Of a DNA stretch of 64,000 bases, positions 8,928 to 16,599 are shown one piece after another. Position 1 is the stretch's first letter. Each line of letters starts with the position of its first letter. Below the pieces are notes generated by a model, which saw only the letters and a list, made by a program, of their open reading frames with translations, was not told where the DNA came from and did no database searches. The position numbers and the translations under genes were made by a program. The stretch is from Allofrancisella frigidaquae (GTDB lineage Bacteria > Pseudomonadota > Gammaproteobacteria > Francisellales > Francisellaceae), in contig NZ_CP038017.1 in NCBI RefSeq assembly GCF_012222825.1, positions 1,426,001 through 1,490,000 on the forward strand, given 5' to 3'.

Positions 8928-9845
8928 CTACAGGACTACCACCTTACTAAATGCTTCACCATCAATTGTAAATGATATCTTTAATGCCGGGTAATCTGCT
9001 CTTTTAATATCCATATCGGTAGATACTGAATTCCAAGTAATATCCCCATTACTTATAGTAGCATACTCTACTTGCAAATCTTTAACTCCTCGTACTAGCT
9101 CATATGTATTACCACTAGAATTATTAGTCTTTATGTACACATATAATGAATAAATATTATTACCGTTTGCATCTTGGTCTCCTGTAGCTTTAATATAAAG
9201 GATTTCTAAACGATATATTCCAGCATAATCACCAGCGTAATATATACTATTAGGTGCAGAAGCTAATTCAACCGTATTGGTATTACTAGTTATACTTGAT
9301 ACTTTAGTTAAGTTAATATCGCTTTTATTACATAAAGCCATGTACACACCTACGGATACATTGTCCAAAGAGTCAAGCTTTAATATCGTTGACAAAATGT
9401 TAGTATCTTTAAGTTTAGTATGACTATCTTCTTTTTTGACCATTATATAGTTAGTTCCTGATTGATAACAGTTACTGGTGCAGCTACTTCCTAAAGAAGA
9501 TTTAATATTATTACTATCTAATGGTAAAGGGCCTACACGCAATCCCGAATTTCCTAAAAAAAAACTATCTAAAGAGTCCCCAGTTTTATCATAATAAGTT
9601 TGACTACTATAACCAAACTTACATGCAAACCCAGTATTTTTGATAAAATCGTACAAAGTCTTTTTAATAGTTAACTCTTTGACTTCAATAGATAGTTTAT
9701 CTTTGAAAGAGTTATATTTAGTCTTTGCTGTGTAATAAATAGTTATAACCATAGAAAAAACTATCATAGCAATTATTGTAGAGACTAATAATTCTACTAA
9801 CGTCAAGCCCTTTCTTAACCTTGCTAAGTTTTTCCTAGCATACAT
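8928..9845 (-). CDS. PilW-like type IV minor pilin
   Basis: A 305-residue prepilin. After a 13-residue basic leader ending in Gly, the mature protein begins LTLVELLVSTIIAMIVFSM, with Leu at +1 and the conserved Glu at +5 recognised by the prepilin peptidase PilD. Length and position between a PilV-like and a PilX-like gene match PilW. Four cysteines in the middle (CKFG, SSCTSNC, ALCNK) could form disulfides. An AAGGA site precedes the ATG. It would sit in the inner membrane and at the pilus tip, priming pilus or pseudopilus assembly. Confidence 0.75.
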   Translation of the reverse strand: MYARKNLARLRKGLTLVELLVSTIIAMIVFSMVITIYYTAKTKYNSFKDKLSIEVKELTIKKTLYDFIKNTGFACKFGYSSQTYYDKTGDSLDSFFLGNSGLRVGPLPLDSNNIKSSLGSSCTSNCYQSGTNYIMVKKEDSHTKLKDTNILSTILKLDSLDNVSVGVYMALCNKSDINLTKVSSITSNTNTVELASAPNSIYYAGDYAGIYRLEILYIKATGDQDANGNNIYSLYVYIKTNNSSGNTYELVRGVKDLQVEYATISNGDITWNSVSTDMDIKRADYPALKISFTIDGEAFSKVVVL

Positions 9846-9889
9846 TTAATAGATCCTTTTTTCTTCACTCTACTTTAATCTTATTTTGC

Positions 9890-10357
9890 CTAACTACTTG
9901 AGCAAGCTCCTATATAATCACCATGACTAAGGTGTGCGTTTAAAGCAGGAGCTGGTATCGTTAAAGTCTTTTGAGCCCCAGTACCAGGTTTATGACATAT
10001 AACTACCTTTGAGCTACCACTTGAACTAATACTATTTTCAGCTTCATCTAATTTGAACAATCTTTTAGTTACACTAATATTATAATTAGAATTGGTTCCT
10101 GTAAAAGTTAGAATACTATCACTTTCTCCACTGTTAGCAAAATCCATCTCTCCAGAGGTACTATCATCAAATGTTCCAGTGATAAAAAAATGGTTAATCC
10201 TATCATCTAGCTCACTATTTAGCTTAACTTTTTTCTCAGCCAAAATAGACCCTGATAAAAGATTACCTATAGCATAGAATACTGCAAATAACAAAAATAT
10301 AACTAATGCTGATGCTATTAACACTTCCAATAATGAAAAACCTTTTTTCCTAATCAT
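9890..10357 (-). CDS. PilV-like type IV minor pilin with C-terminal ICH...AHLSHGD motif
   Basis: The start chosen is the ATG at 10357, 6 bases after AAAGGTG, rather than a GTG 9 bases further upstream, giving 155 residues. The leader MIRKKG is followed by FSLLEVLIASALVIFLLFAV, a classic prepilin cleavage site with Glu at +5. The last 38 residues contain VVICHKPGTG, TIPAPALNAHLSHGD and a final Cys, matching a short Cys/His motif seen at the ends of many secreted bacterial proteins. It leads the three-gene minor-pilin operon transcribed leftwards. Confidence 0.75.
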   Translation of the reverse strand: MIRKKGFSLLEVLIASALVIFLLFAVFYAIGNLLSGSILAEKKVKLNSELDDRINHFFITGTFDDSTSGEMDFANSGESDSILTFTGTNSNYNISVTKRLFKLDEAENSISSSGSSKVVICHKPGTGAQKTLTIPAPALNAHLSHGDYIGACSSS

Positions 10358-10685
10358 ATTTTTCACCTTTCAAGAACCTTTCTCTTAATACTTAAATTAC
10401 TAACATTAATTAGTAGTGATAAATCCATATAGGTCATCAACCATAAAATAGTAACTTAATATATGTGATTATAATGTTAATTTTAATTATACATTATAAT
10501 ATTTAATAATAAATAAAAATTATCATATTATAAGTATTAAGTGTGAAAAAGTTAGCCAATAATTATTAATGACAAGTAGTCCAATATACTCCTATCAAGA
10601 GTAAAAACAATATTTTTCATATTAATAATTAAGCAAAATGCTGCTACATTTTACTTAAAAGAGTTAATAGCCTCAATAAATAAAT
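10358..10685. other. A+T-rich gap upstream of the minor-pilin operon
   Basis: This 328-base stretch lies between the 5' end of the PilV-like gene and the 3' end of putP, both on the minus strand. It must hold the pilin operon promoter and any putP terminator. It is almost pure A+T with runs such as TAATAATAAATAAAAATTATCATATTATAA broken into short palindromic pieces. No open reading frame or clear terminator is visible. Confidence 0.4.
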
Positions 10686-12152
10686 CTATAAAGCCAGCTT
10701 ATACTTTTCATATTCAGCTGTAATTGAGCTTTCTGGTTTTGAAGTTGCTAAACTAAAGATAACTATACAAACACAACTAAGCGCAAACGCAGGAACCATC
10801 TCATAAATCTCAAACCATCCCCCAAAACTTTTAAACAGTGGCCATATCAAAACCATAAACGCCCCTGAAATAATTCCAGCTATAGCACCATACTTATTCA
10901 TTCTTGACCAAAATAATGAAAATATTACTACTGCACCAAAAGAACTACCTAAGCCAGCCCAAGCGTAGCTAACTAGATTTAATATACTACTCTCTGGATT
11001 ATAAGAGATAATAATCGCTAATATAGTTACTGCTAAAACAGTCAATCTACTCACATTCAGCTGCTCGGTATGCGAGGCTTTTTTCCTAAAAAATTTAGCA
11101 TATACATCAACAGAAAAAGCACTAGATAAAGACAATAATTGAGCTGACGATGTACTCATAACAGCTGAAAGAACTGCCGCGAGTAAAACCCCTTCTATCC
11201 AAGGATTAAAAAACACCGCTGATAATCTAAGAAAAACTGATTCTGGATTTATTTTTTCTGCTTGGTAGTAAGCAGCTCCTAATATACCAATACAAGCAGC
11301 GCCTACGAGTGCAGCTATCATCCATGACATACATATCCACATTGCTTTAGAAGTTTTATTTGGGTCTTTTATAGCCATAAACCTAACAATAATATGTGGT
11401 TGACCAAAATACCCTAAACCCCAAGCTAATAGAGAGATTATTGTAATAATAGGAACACCAGCCGTAATATCATAAAATCCAGATATATTTATATTTGAAA
11501 GAGCACTCATAATATCTGCTTCACCAAAATTACTAAATACAACAATTGGTACCACTAAAAGAGCAAATAGCATTAAAGTTCCTTGAAAAAAATCTATCCA
11601 AGATATAGCCAAAAAGCCGCCCACACATGTATAAACAAACATTATTGAAGCAGTAAGAAGCAAAGCCTGATGGTATGAAATACCAAACATAGAGCCAAAC
11701 AGTACTCCTCCGGATACAAAACCTGCTCCAACGTAAATCGTGAAAAACATTACTATAACTATAGCTGTAACAAAACGAAGTATTCCTTTATCGTCATGAA
11801 ACCTATTTTCGAAATAAGCAGGTATTGTAATCGAATCTTTTACTATTTCAGTGTATATCCTTAATCTTTTAGCTATAACACCCCAATTTATAAAAGCTCC
11901 TATAGTTAACCCTAAAGGTAACCATATTTGGTTAAAACCATATATCATAAAAGCACCAGGTAAAGCTAATAATAGCCAAGAGCCCATATCAGAAGCACCA
12001 GCCCCCAATGCTGCTATCGGAGCACTTAAAGATCTACCTCCAAGCATATAATCAGAAACTTTTTTTGTTTGAAAATACGAATAAATACCTATAGTAAATA
12101 TAATAACTATGTAAACAATAAAAGTTATCCAAAGTATTTGTATATTATTCAT
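10686..12152 (-). CDS. putP: Sodium/proline symporter PutP
   Basis: A 488-residue sodium:solute symporter (SSS family) importing proline with Na+. The ATG at 12152 is chosen over the TTG one codon upstream because AGAGG sits 6 bases before it. The sequence is hydrophobic throughout, with about 13 membrane segments. Family signatures include GASDMGSWLLLALPGA near residue 55, the core GLGYFGQPHIIVRFMAI and the SSAQLLSLSSAFSVD segment. It stands alone, 140 bases after glpX. PutP is the best fit in the SSS family because of length and these motifs; pantothenate or other substrates are less likely. Confidence 0.92.
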   Translation of the reverse strand: MNNIQILWITFIVYIVIIFTIGIYSYFQTKKVSDYMLGGRSLSAPIAALGAGASDMGSWLLLALPGAFMIYGFNQIWLPLGLTIGAFINWGVIAKRLRIYTEIVKDSITIPAYFENRFHDDKGILRFVTAIVIVMFFTIYVGAGFVSGGVLFGSMFGISYHQALLLTASIMFVYTCVGGFLAISWIDFFQGTLMLFALLVVPIVVFSNFGEADIMSALSNINISGFYDITAGVPIITIISLLAWGLGYFGQPHIIVRFMAIKDPNKTSKAMWICMSWMIAALVGAACIGILGAAYYQAEKINPESVFLRLSAVFFNPWIEGVLLAAVLSAVMSTSSAQLLSLSSAFSVDVYAKFFRKKASHTEQLNVSRLTVLAVTILAIIISYNPESSILNLVSYAWAGLGSSFGAVVIFSLFWSRMNKYGAIAGIISGAFMVLIWPLFKSFGGWFEIYEMVPAFALSCVCIVIFSLATSKPESSITAEYEKYKLAL

Positions 12153-12295
12153 CAAGAGCCTCTAATTAATTATCATATTTGATTAAAAATTAACATTTTA
12201 GCAGGCTTTTTAAAACCCCAATCTAGTAAAATTTGTGTCATATAATACTCAAAATATTTTTACTAAAAATAAAAATAAAAAAAATCAAAAAAAAT

Positions 12296-13282
12296 TTAAG
12301 CCATAAACTTCTCAACACCGTCTTTAAAGTCAAAACTGTGTTCAGCTGTTATATGACGCACTGTTCTTGTTGTTGAGCGCATAACTATGCTATGAGTTAC
12401 AGCAAATGAGCCTCTGCGAGAACTGTTTATTCTCTTAACGCCTTTTAGCATATTACCATCAGTAACTCCTGTTGCAGCAAATATAATATTTCCTGACGCC
12501 AAATCATCTATATCATACTTTTTATTAAGGTCTGTTATACCCCATTTATAAGCTCTTTTAATTTCTTCATCATTATTAAATACGAGCCTTGCTTGCATCT
12601 GCCCACCTAGGCATTTCAAGGCTGCAGCTGCTAAAACGCCTTCTGGAGCTCCACCTGTACCTATATATACGTCTATTCCAGATCCTTCAGTAGCCGTTGA
12701 AATAACTGCTGAAACATCACCATCATCTATCAATATAACCCTAGCACCACACGCTCTTGCTTCTTTAATAATATCAGCATGCCTCGGCCTATCCATAGTA
12801 CACACAACCAACGCTGATAAATGCACGCCTTTATATTCTGCTATCCGTTTAAGATTTTCTGTAACAGAATCATCTAAATCTACTATCCCTTTAGGAGCTG
12901 TTATACCTCCGACTGCTATTTTTTGCATGTATACATCAGGAGCGTTCAAAAAGCCTCCTTCATCAGCCATAGCTAAAACTGTAAGAGCATTTGGCCCACC
13001 TTTTGACGTGATAGTGGTCCCTTCTAGAGGGTCTAGAGCTATATCTACCTTTGGTCCACCTCTGCCTACCTTTTCACCTATGTATAGCATAGGCGCCTCA
13101 TCCAGCTCTCCTTCACCGATAACAACCGTACCATCAACATCTACTTCATTAAGGGCATTTCTCATAGCATCAACAGCAGCTTGATCTGCTGCTATTTTAT
13201 CTCCTCTACCCATTTGACTCCATGATGCTAAAGCTGCCAACTCCGTTACTCTAACCGCCTCAAGAGCTACTTTTCTATTCAT
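12296..13282 (-). CDS. glpX: Class II fructose-1,6-bisphosphatase GlpX
   Basis: A 328-residue enzyme of gluconeogenesis that removes the 1-phosphate of fructose-1,6-bisphosphate, using metal ions. The metal-binding signature is DIALDPLEGTT near residue 85, with GEGELDEAPMLYIGE before it and TGGAPEGVLAAAALKCLGG in the C-terminal half. It ends the permease-hydrolase-glpX operon, 29 bases after the hydrolase. In Francisella GlpX is the only fructose bisphosphatase, which makes it needed for growth on amino acids; that is knowledge of the genus, not visible here. Confidence 0.95.
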   Translation of the reverse strand: MNRKVALEAVRVTELAALASWSQMGRGDKIAADQAAVDAMRNALNEVDVDGTVVIGEGELDEAPMLYIGEKVGRGGPKVDIALDPLEGTTITSKGGPNALTVLAMADEGGFLNAPDVYMQKIAVGGITAPKGIVDLDDSVTENLKRIAEYKGVHLSALVVCTMDRPRHADIIKEARACGARVILIDDGDVSAVISTATEGSGIDVYIGTGGAPEGVLAAAALKCLGGQMQARLVFNNDEEIKRAYKWGITDLNKKYDIDDLASGNIIFAATGVTDGNMLKGVKRINSSRRGSFAVTHSIVMRSTTRTVRHITAEHSFDFKDGVEKFMA

Positions 13283-13311
13283 TTACAGATCCTTTTTTAA
13301 TTGTTTTACAG

Positions 13312-13947
13312 TTATAAATCGCTCAAAATAGGAGATATAAAATTTTCTATTTTTTTCTTCAAATCAGTTAATTTACCATGAAAAAAATGTCCAACTTGAT
13401 TCATTTTGAGCATTACTAGATCGGCCTCTACCTTATTAATAGCAAAATCAAAAACGGATTTTGGATTAACAATGTCATCGTCTACTCCTTGAACTAAAAA
13501 CCAAGGTAAATTTGGTTCTGGATATTTTGACAAATTAAATCTATCTACAGCTGGAGCTATCGTAATTAAAGATACTACATTATCTAGTTTACTTACGCCC
13601 TTGTATGCTATAGCTCCACCAAAAGAAAAACCACATAAGATTATTTTTTTAACACTTGTATTTTGCTCTATCCACTTGCAAACCACAAGCAAATCTTCAA
13701 GCTCGCCTAAACCCTCACCATATTCACCCTGGCTATCCCCTACACCTCTGTAGTTAAACCTATATGATTCTATCTTAAAAGTTTTCATGGCTCTAGAGAT
13801 GGTAGTAACTACTTTGTTATGCATACTACCTTGGTATAAGGGATGAGGATGACATATAACCGCTACAATACCCTCTCTAGCCTCTTTGATTTTATCATGA
13901 GCTACTTCTATACGGCCTTGTTTACCCTCGATAAAAAATGTATTCAT
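13312..13947 (-). CDS. Alpha/beta hydrolase, probable serine esterase
   Basis: A 211-residue single-domain alpha/beta hydrolase. The nucleophile elbow is GFSFGG (Ser about residue 106). The N-terminal AVICHPHPLYQGSMHNKVV with the HPHP turn is typical of a small family related to dienelactone hydrolase-like esterases. The acid is probably the Asp in QGVDDDIVNP and the His is in QVGHFFHG. No signal peptide, so cytoplasmic. It begins 8 bases after the permease gene, so the two are co-transcribed. The substrate is not known. Confidence 0.85.
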   Translation of the reverse strand: MNTFFIEGKQGRIEVAHDKIKEAREGIVAVICHPHPLYQGSMHNKVVTTISRAMKTFKIESYRFNYRGVGDSQGEYGEGLGELEDLLVVCKWIEQNTSVKKIILCGFSFGGAIAYKGVSKLDNVVSLITIAPAVDRFNLSKYPEPNLPWFLVQGVDDDIVNPKSVFDFAINKVEADLVMLKMNQVGHFFHGKLTDLKKKIENFISPILSDL

Positions 13948-13955
13948 AAGTCTCT

Positions 13956-15416
13956 CTATAATTGAGATGTCAGATCACAATCCTCTAATTTTATCAGTTT
14001 TGTCTTTTTAATAAACTTATATGCCAAATATAATACTACAAATGCTATAAATCCAATGTAGGTCGAAAAAAACTCTATACTAACTCCAAGCCAGCTCTTA
14101 CTAGGGTTTGTAAAGATATTTATACCTTGCCCGAGGATAATTATACTTACAAGAGCTAAGGCAATCAAAGGTGCCCACGGGAAAAACTTCGCCACAAAAG
14201 GCAAATCCTTTAAGCTTTTACCTTGTTTTATATATGCTCTTCTAAACCTATAATGACTAATTGCTATACTAAACCATGCCAAAAAACCAGCAAGACTAGA
14301 AACGTTTACTAACCAATTAAATATACCCTTACTTCCCACAAAATACACTAAAAAAAAGGAACTACCTATCAAAGAGGTAGCAAGTAACGCCATCATTGGC
14401 GTGCCTTTAGAATTAGTAATTGCAAAGGTTCTAGGAGCATGGTTAATCTTACCCAAATGCCATAAAACTCTAGTAGCACTATACATACTAGAGTTACAAG
14501 CAGATAATATCGCCGTTAAAATCACAACATTCATTATAGTAGCTGCTGATGATAACCCAACAGCTTTAAAAACTATAGTAAATGGACTCATAGAAATATC
14601 GCTATGAGACTCATTAGCTACACTTACTAGATTAGGATCATTATACGGGATCAAGAAACTAATAATTATCACTGCAAAAATATAAAAGATAACCAAACGC
14701 CAGAATGTCTGTTTTATTGCCTTAGGCACAGAAGTTTTAGGGTCTTTTGCCTCTCCTGCTGTTACACCGACAAGCTCACTACCCTGAAAAGAAAAACCTG
14801 CTATCATAAACACAGCCATAAATCCAAACAAGCCATTATGAAAAGGAGCGTCTCCTATATGCCAATTATTAAAACCAACATTTGTATGATTTCCAACTAA
14901 ACCAAATATTGATAATCCTCCAACAATGATAAATATAATAACAGTAGAAACCTTTATAAAAGAAAACCAATACTCAAATTCACCATACACCCTCACTGAA
15001 AACAAATTTAAGCAAAAGATAATTAAGAGAAAAAAGGAACTCCATAACAATATAGAAGTATCAGGAAACCAATATTGAATAATTATCGCTGCAGCAATAA
15101 CCTCTGTAGCAACAGTAATTGCCCAATTAAACCAATAGCTCCAACCTGTACTAAACCCAAGTGCAGGATCCACGTATTTTGTAGTATACTCACAAAAAGT
15201 ACCTGCAACTGGATTATAAGCTGCCATCTCACCTAAACTTGCCATTAAAAAATATACCATAATAGCTATTATGGTATATGCTAAAACAGTTCCACCAGGT
15301 CCGGCATCAGCTATAGCTCCACCTAAAGCTAAAAATAATCCCGTACCAAGACAGCCACCTAAGGCTATCATTGACATATGACGACTTTGTAAATTACGAC
15401 TAAGACTTTCTGACAT
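13956..15416 (-). CDS. Amino-acid permease of the APC superfamily (LysP-like)
   Basis: A 486-residue, 12-segment transporter. The N-terminus LQSRHMSMIALGGCLGTGLFLALG is the signature of the amino-acid transporter (AAT) subfamily, with the helix-1 glycine-rich turn that binds the substrate backbone. GEMAAYNPVAGTFCEYTTKYVDPALGF is also typical. Within that subfamily it looks nearest to lysine-specific permeases (LysP), but specificity cannot be settled from sequence by eye. It heads the operon with the hydrolase and glpX and has a 360-base upstream region. Confidence 0.85.
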   Translation of the reverse strand: MSESLSRNLQSRHMSMIALGGCLGTGLFLALGGAIADAGPGGTVLAYTIIAIMVYFLMASLGEMAAYNPVAGTFCEYTTKYVDPALGFSTGWSYWFNWAITVATEVIAAAIIIQYWFPDTSILLWSSFFLLIIFCLNLFSVRVYGEFEYWFSFIKVSTVIIFIIVGGLSIFGLVGNHTNVGFNNWHIGDAPFHNGLFGFMAVFMIAGFSFQGSELVGVTAGEAKDPKTSVPKAIKQTFWRLVIFYIFAVIIISFLIPYNDPNLVSVANESHSDISMSPFTIVFKAVGLSSAATIMNVVILTAILSACNSSMYSATRVLWHLGKINHAPRTFAITNSKGTPMMALLATSLIGSSFFLVYFVGSKGIFNWLVNVSSLAGFLAWFSIAISHYRFRRAYIKQGKSLKDLPFVAKFFPWAPLIALALVSIIILGQGINIFTNPSKSWLGVSIEFFSTYIGFIAFVVLYLAYKFIKKTKLIKLEDCDLTSQL

Positions 15417-15780
15417 TTATATTTTTCTCCTTAAACTACATATATAGCTTTTAAGCTTTATTACAAAAATAAAACTATAAAATTTACTTGCCATATTTAG
15501 GCATCAGTTTGTAAGGGAATTATTAGGTAAAAATAACATGAGAAAAGAAAGCAAGGTTGAAAGTTTTACCTTCTTTCTAAATATTCCAAACCTCTGCCAT
15601 AAAAATAAAACCTAAATCCATCTTACATACTCATTTTTTATTTACTAATTTACTAACTTCATTATGTCTATTAATACTCAATAAATCAATTATATTTTTT
15701 GTTTAAAGGTTAATTTAGAGCCATGAAGAAACTCAGCATAAAAAAATTTGTAAATCGTATACTATAAAACTTATACCCTG
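15417..15780. other. Long leader/intergenic region upstream of the permease operon
   Basis: No gene is visible. The region lies between the stop of the lpxF candidate and the start of the permease operon, both on the minus strand. It contains one strong hairpin at 15546-15578 and otherwise A+T-rich sequence. It should carry the permease promoter and possibly the phosphatase terminator. Confidence 0.5.
15546..15578 (-). terminator. Hairpin with partial U-tract, terminator or leader attenuator
   Basis: On the minus strand AGAAAGAAGGT pairs with ACCTT-G-CTTTCT around a 10-base loop, an 11-bp stem with one bulged G, followed by TTTCTC. It lies about 200 bases after the phosphatase stop codon and about 130 bases before the permease start. 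It could end the upstream transcript or regulate the permease leader. Confidence 0.45.
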
Positions 15781-16464
15781 TTATTTGACATCCGTCTTTC
15801 TGTCCCCTGAGCGATACATAATCGAATATACCATCCATGTACATATATAAACGAATATCCCACAAAACACCACATCACTAAAGAAATGCCCACCTTGTGC
15901 GATTCTCATCAAACCTAAACCGCCACCAGCAAATACTGCTGCAGCAAATACTAAGGCTTTCTTTTTTCTAGAAGCTAACAAAGGCATAAAGGCAAATAGC
16001 CAAAAACCCATCGAAGCATCACCACAAACAAAAGAACAGTTTTTATTACATTGTGAAGATATTACAAACGGTTTTTGGAAAATCTTATCACCGTTAAACT
16101 CTTGCACCATTTCAGGCCTGGGCCTGCCCCAATGATCTTTAAATATATAATTAACAACCAAACCTGGTCCAACCCATAAACAAACAACTATAAAGAATAC
16201 TTCTTTTCTATACTTGACTTGCAAAGCCTTAATAAATAAAGATCCAAGCAAAAATAAAATTACTCCAACAGAAAAAATAATAGGAAAAAATCTAGCAAAA
16301 AGATGCAAAAACCCTAAAAGACCGTCATAACTACCGATAAACTCTTGTGTTGAGTAATTATAAAAATGACCAGCTATAGCTATATCCAAGTTAGGTAAAA
16401 TTAAAAAAAACACCCAAGCAATAAAACAGACAACAACACCTAACGCTATATGAAATCTTATCAA
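15781..16464 (-). CDS. lpxF: PAP2-family phosphatase, probable lipid A 4'-phosphatase LpxF
   Basis: A 227-residue inner-membrane protein with about six hydrophobic segments. The PAP2 motifs are KDHWGRPRP (KX6RP) and RIAQGGHFFSD (RX5HX3D). The middle motif, usually SGH, reads CGD in FVCGDASMG, so the usual His is an Asp. Length matches the 222-residue Francisella LpxF, which removes the 4'-phosphate of lipid A on the periplasmic side, and the neighbours (permease, hydrolase, glpX, putP on one side, ftsK on the other) match my memory of the F. novicida lpxF locus. The start is TTG at 16464, 5 bases after AGGAG; no ATG fits. LpxE or another PAP2 enzyme is the alternative. Confidence 0.7.
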   Translation of the reverse strand: MIRFHIALGVVVCFIAWVFFLILPNLDIAIAGHFYNYSTQEFIGSYDGLLGFLHLFARFFPIIFSVGVILFLLGSLFIKALQVKYRKEVFFIVVCLWVGPGLVVNYIFKDHWGRPRPEMVQEFNGDKIFQKPFVISSQCNKNCSFVCGDASMGFWLFAFMPLLASRKKKALVFAAAVFAGGGLGLMRIAQGGHFFSDVVFCGIFVYICTWMVYSIMYRSGDRKTDVK

Positions 16465-16542
16465 AACAGCTCCTTAACAATCTCGATTTTATAAGTTTAC
16501 TTACATATAAACTAAAGACTCTAACATTTTTAAACTTTTTTT

Positions 16543-16551
16543 TGCTAGAAT
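16543..16551 (+). promoter_or_regulatory. Extended -10 promoter candidate for ftsK-lolA
   Basis: The sequence TGCTAGAAT is an extended -10 (TGN then TAGAAT, five of six matches to TATAAT). It lies about 50 bases before the ftsK ATG in the divergent region with the phosphatase. No good -35 accompanies it, as expected for an extended -10. Confidence 0.4.
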
Positions 16552-16599
16552 ACTTATTAGTTTAATTTATTATTTTAATTTTTAATTTTATACAAAAAT

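Noticed and set aside
10092-10277. 61-residue plus-strand frame opposite the PilV-like gene
   Set aside because: Antisense shadow; the minus-strand prepilin is supported by its leader and ribosome-binding site.
15417-15780. Lysine riboswitch upstream of the LysP-like permease
   Set aside because: The minus strand has an AGAGG but not the rest of the conserved L-box core, and the hairpins do not match its five-helix layout.
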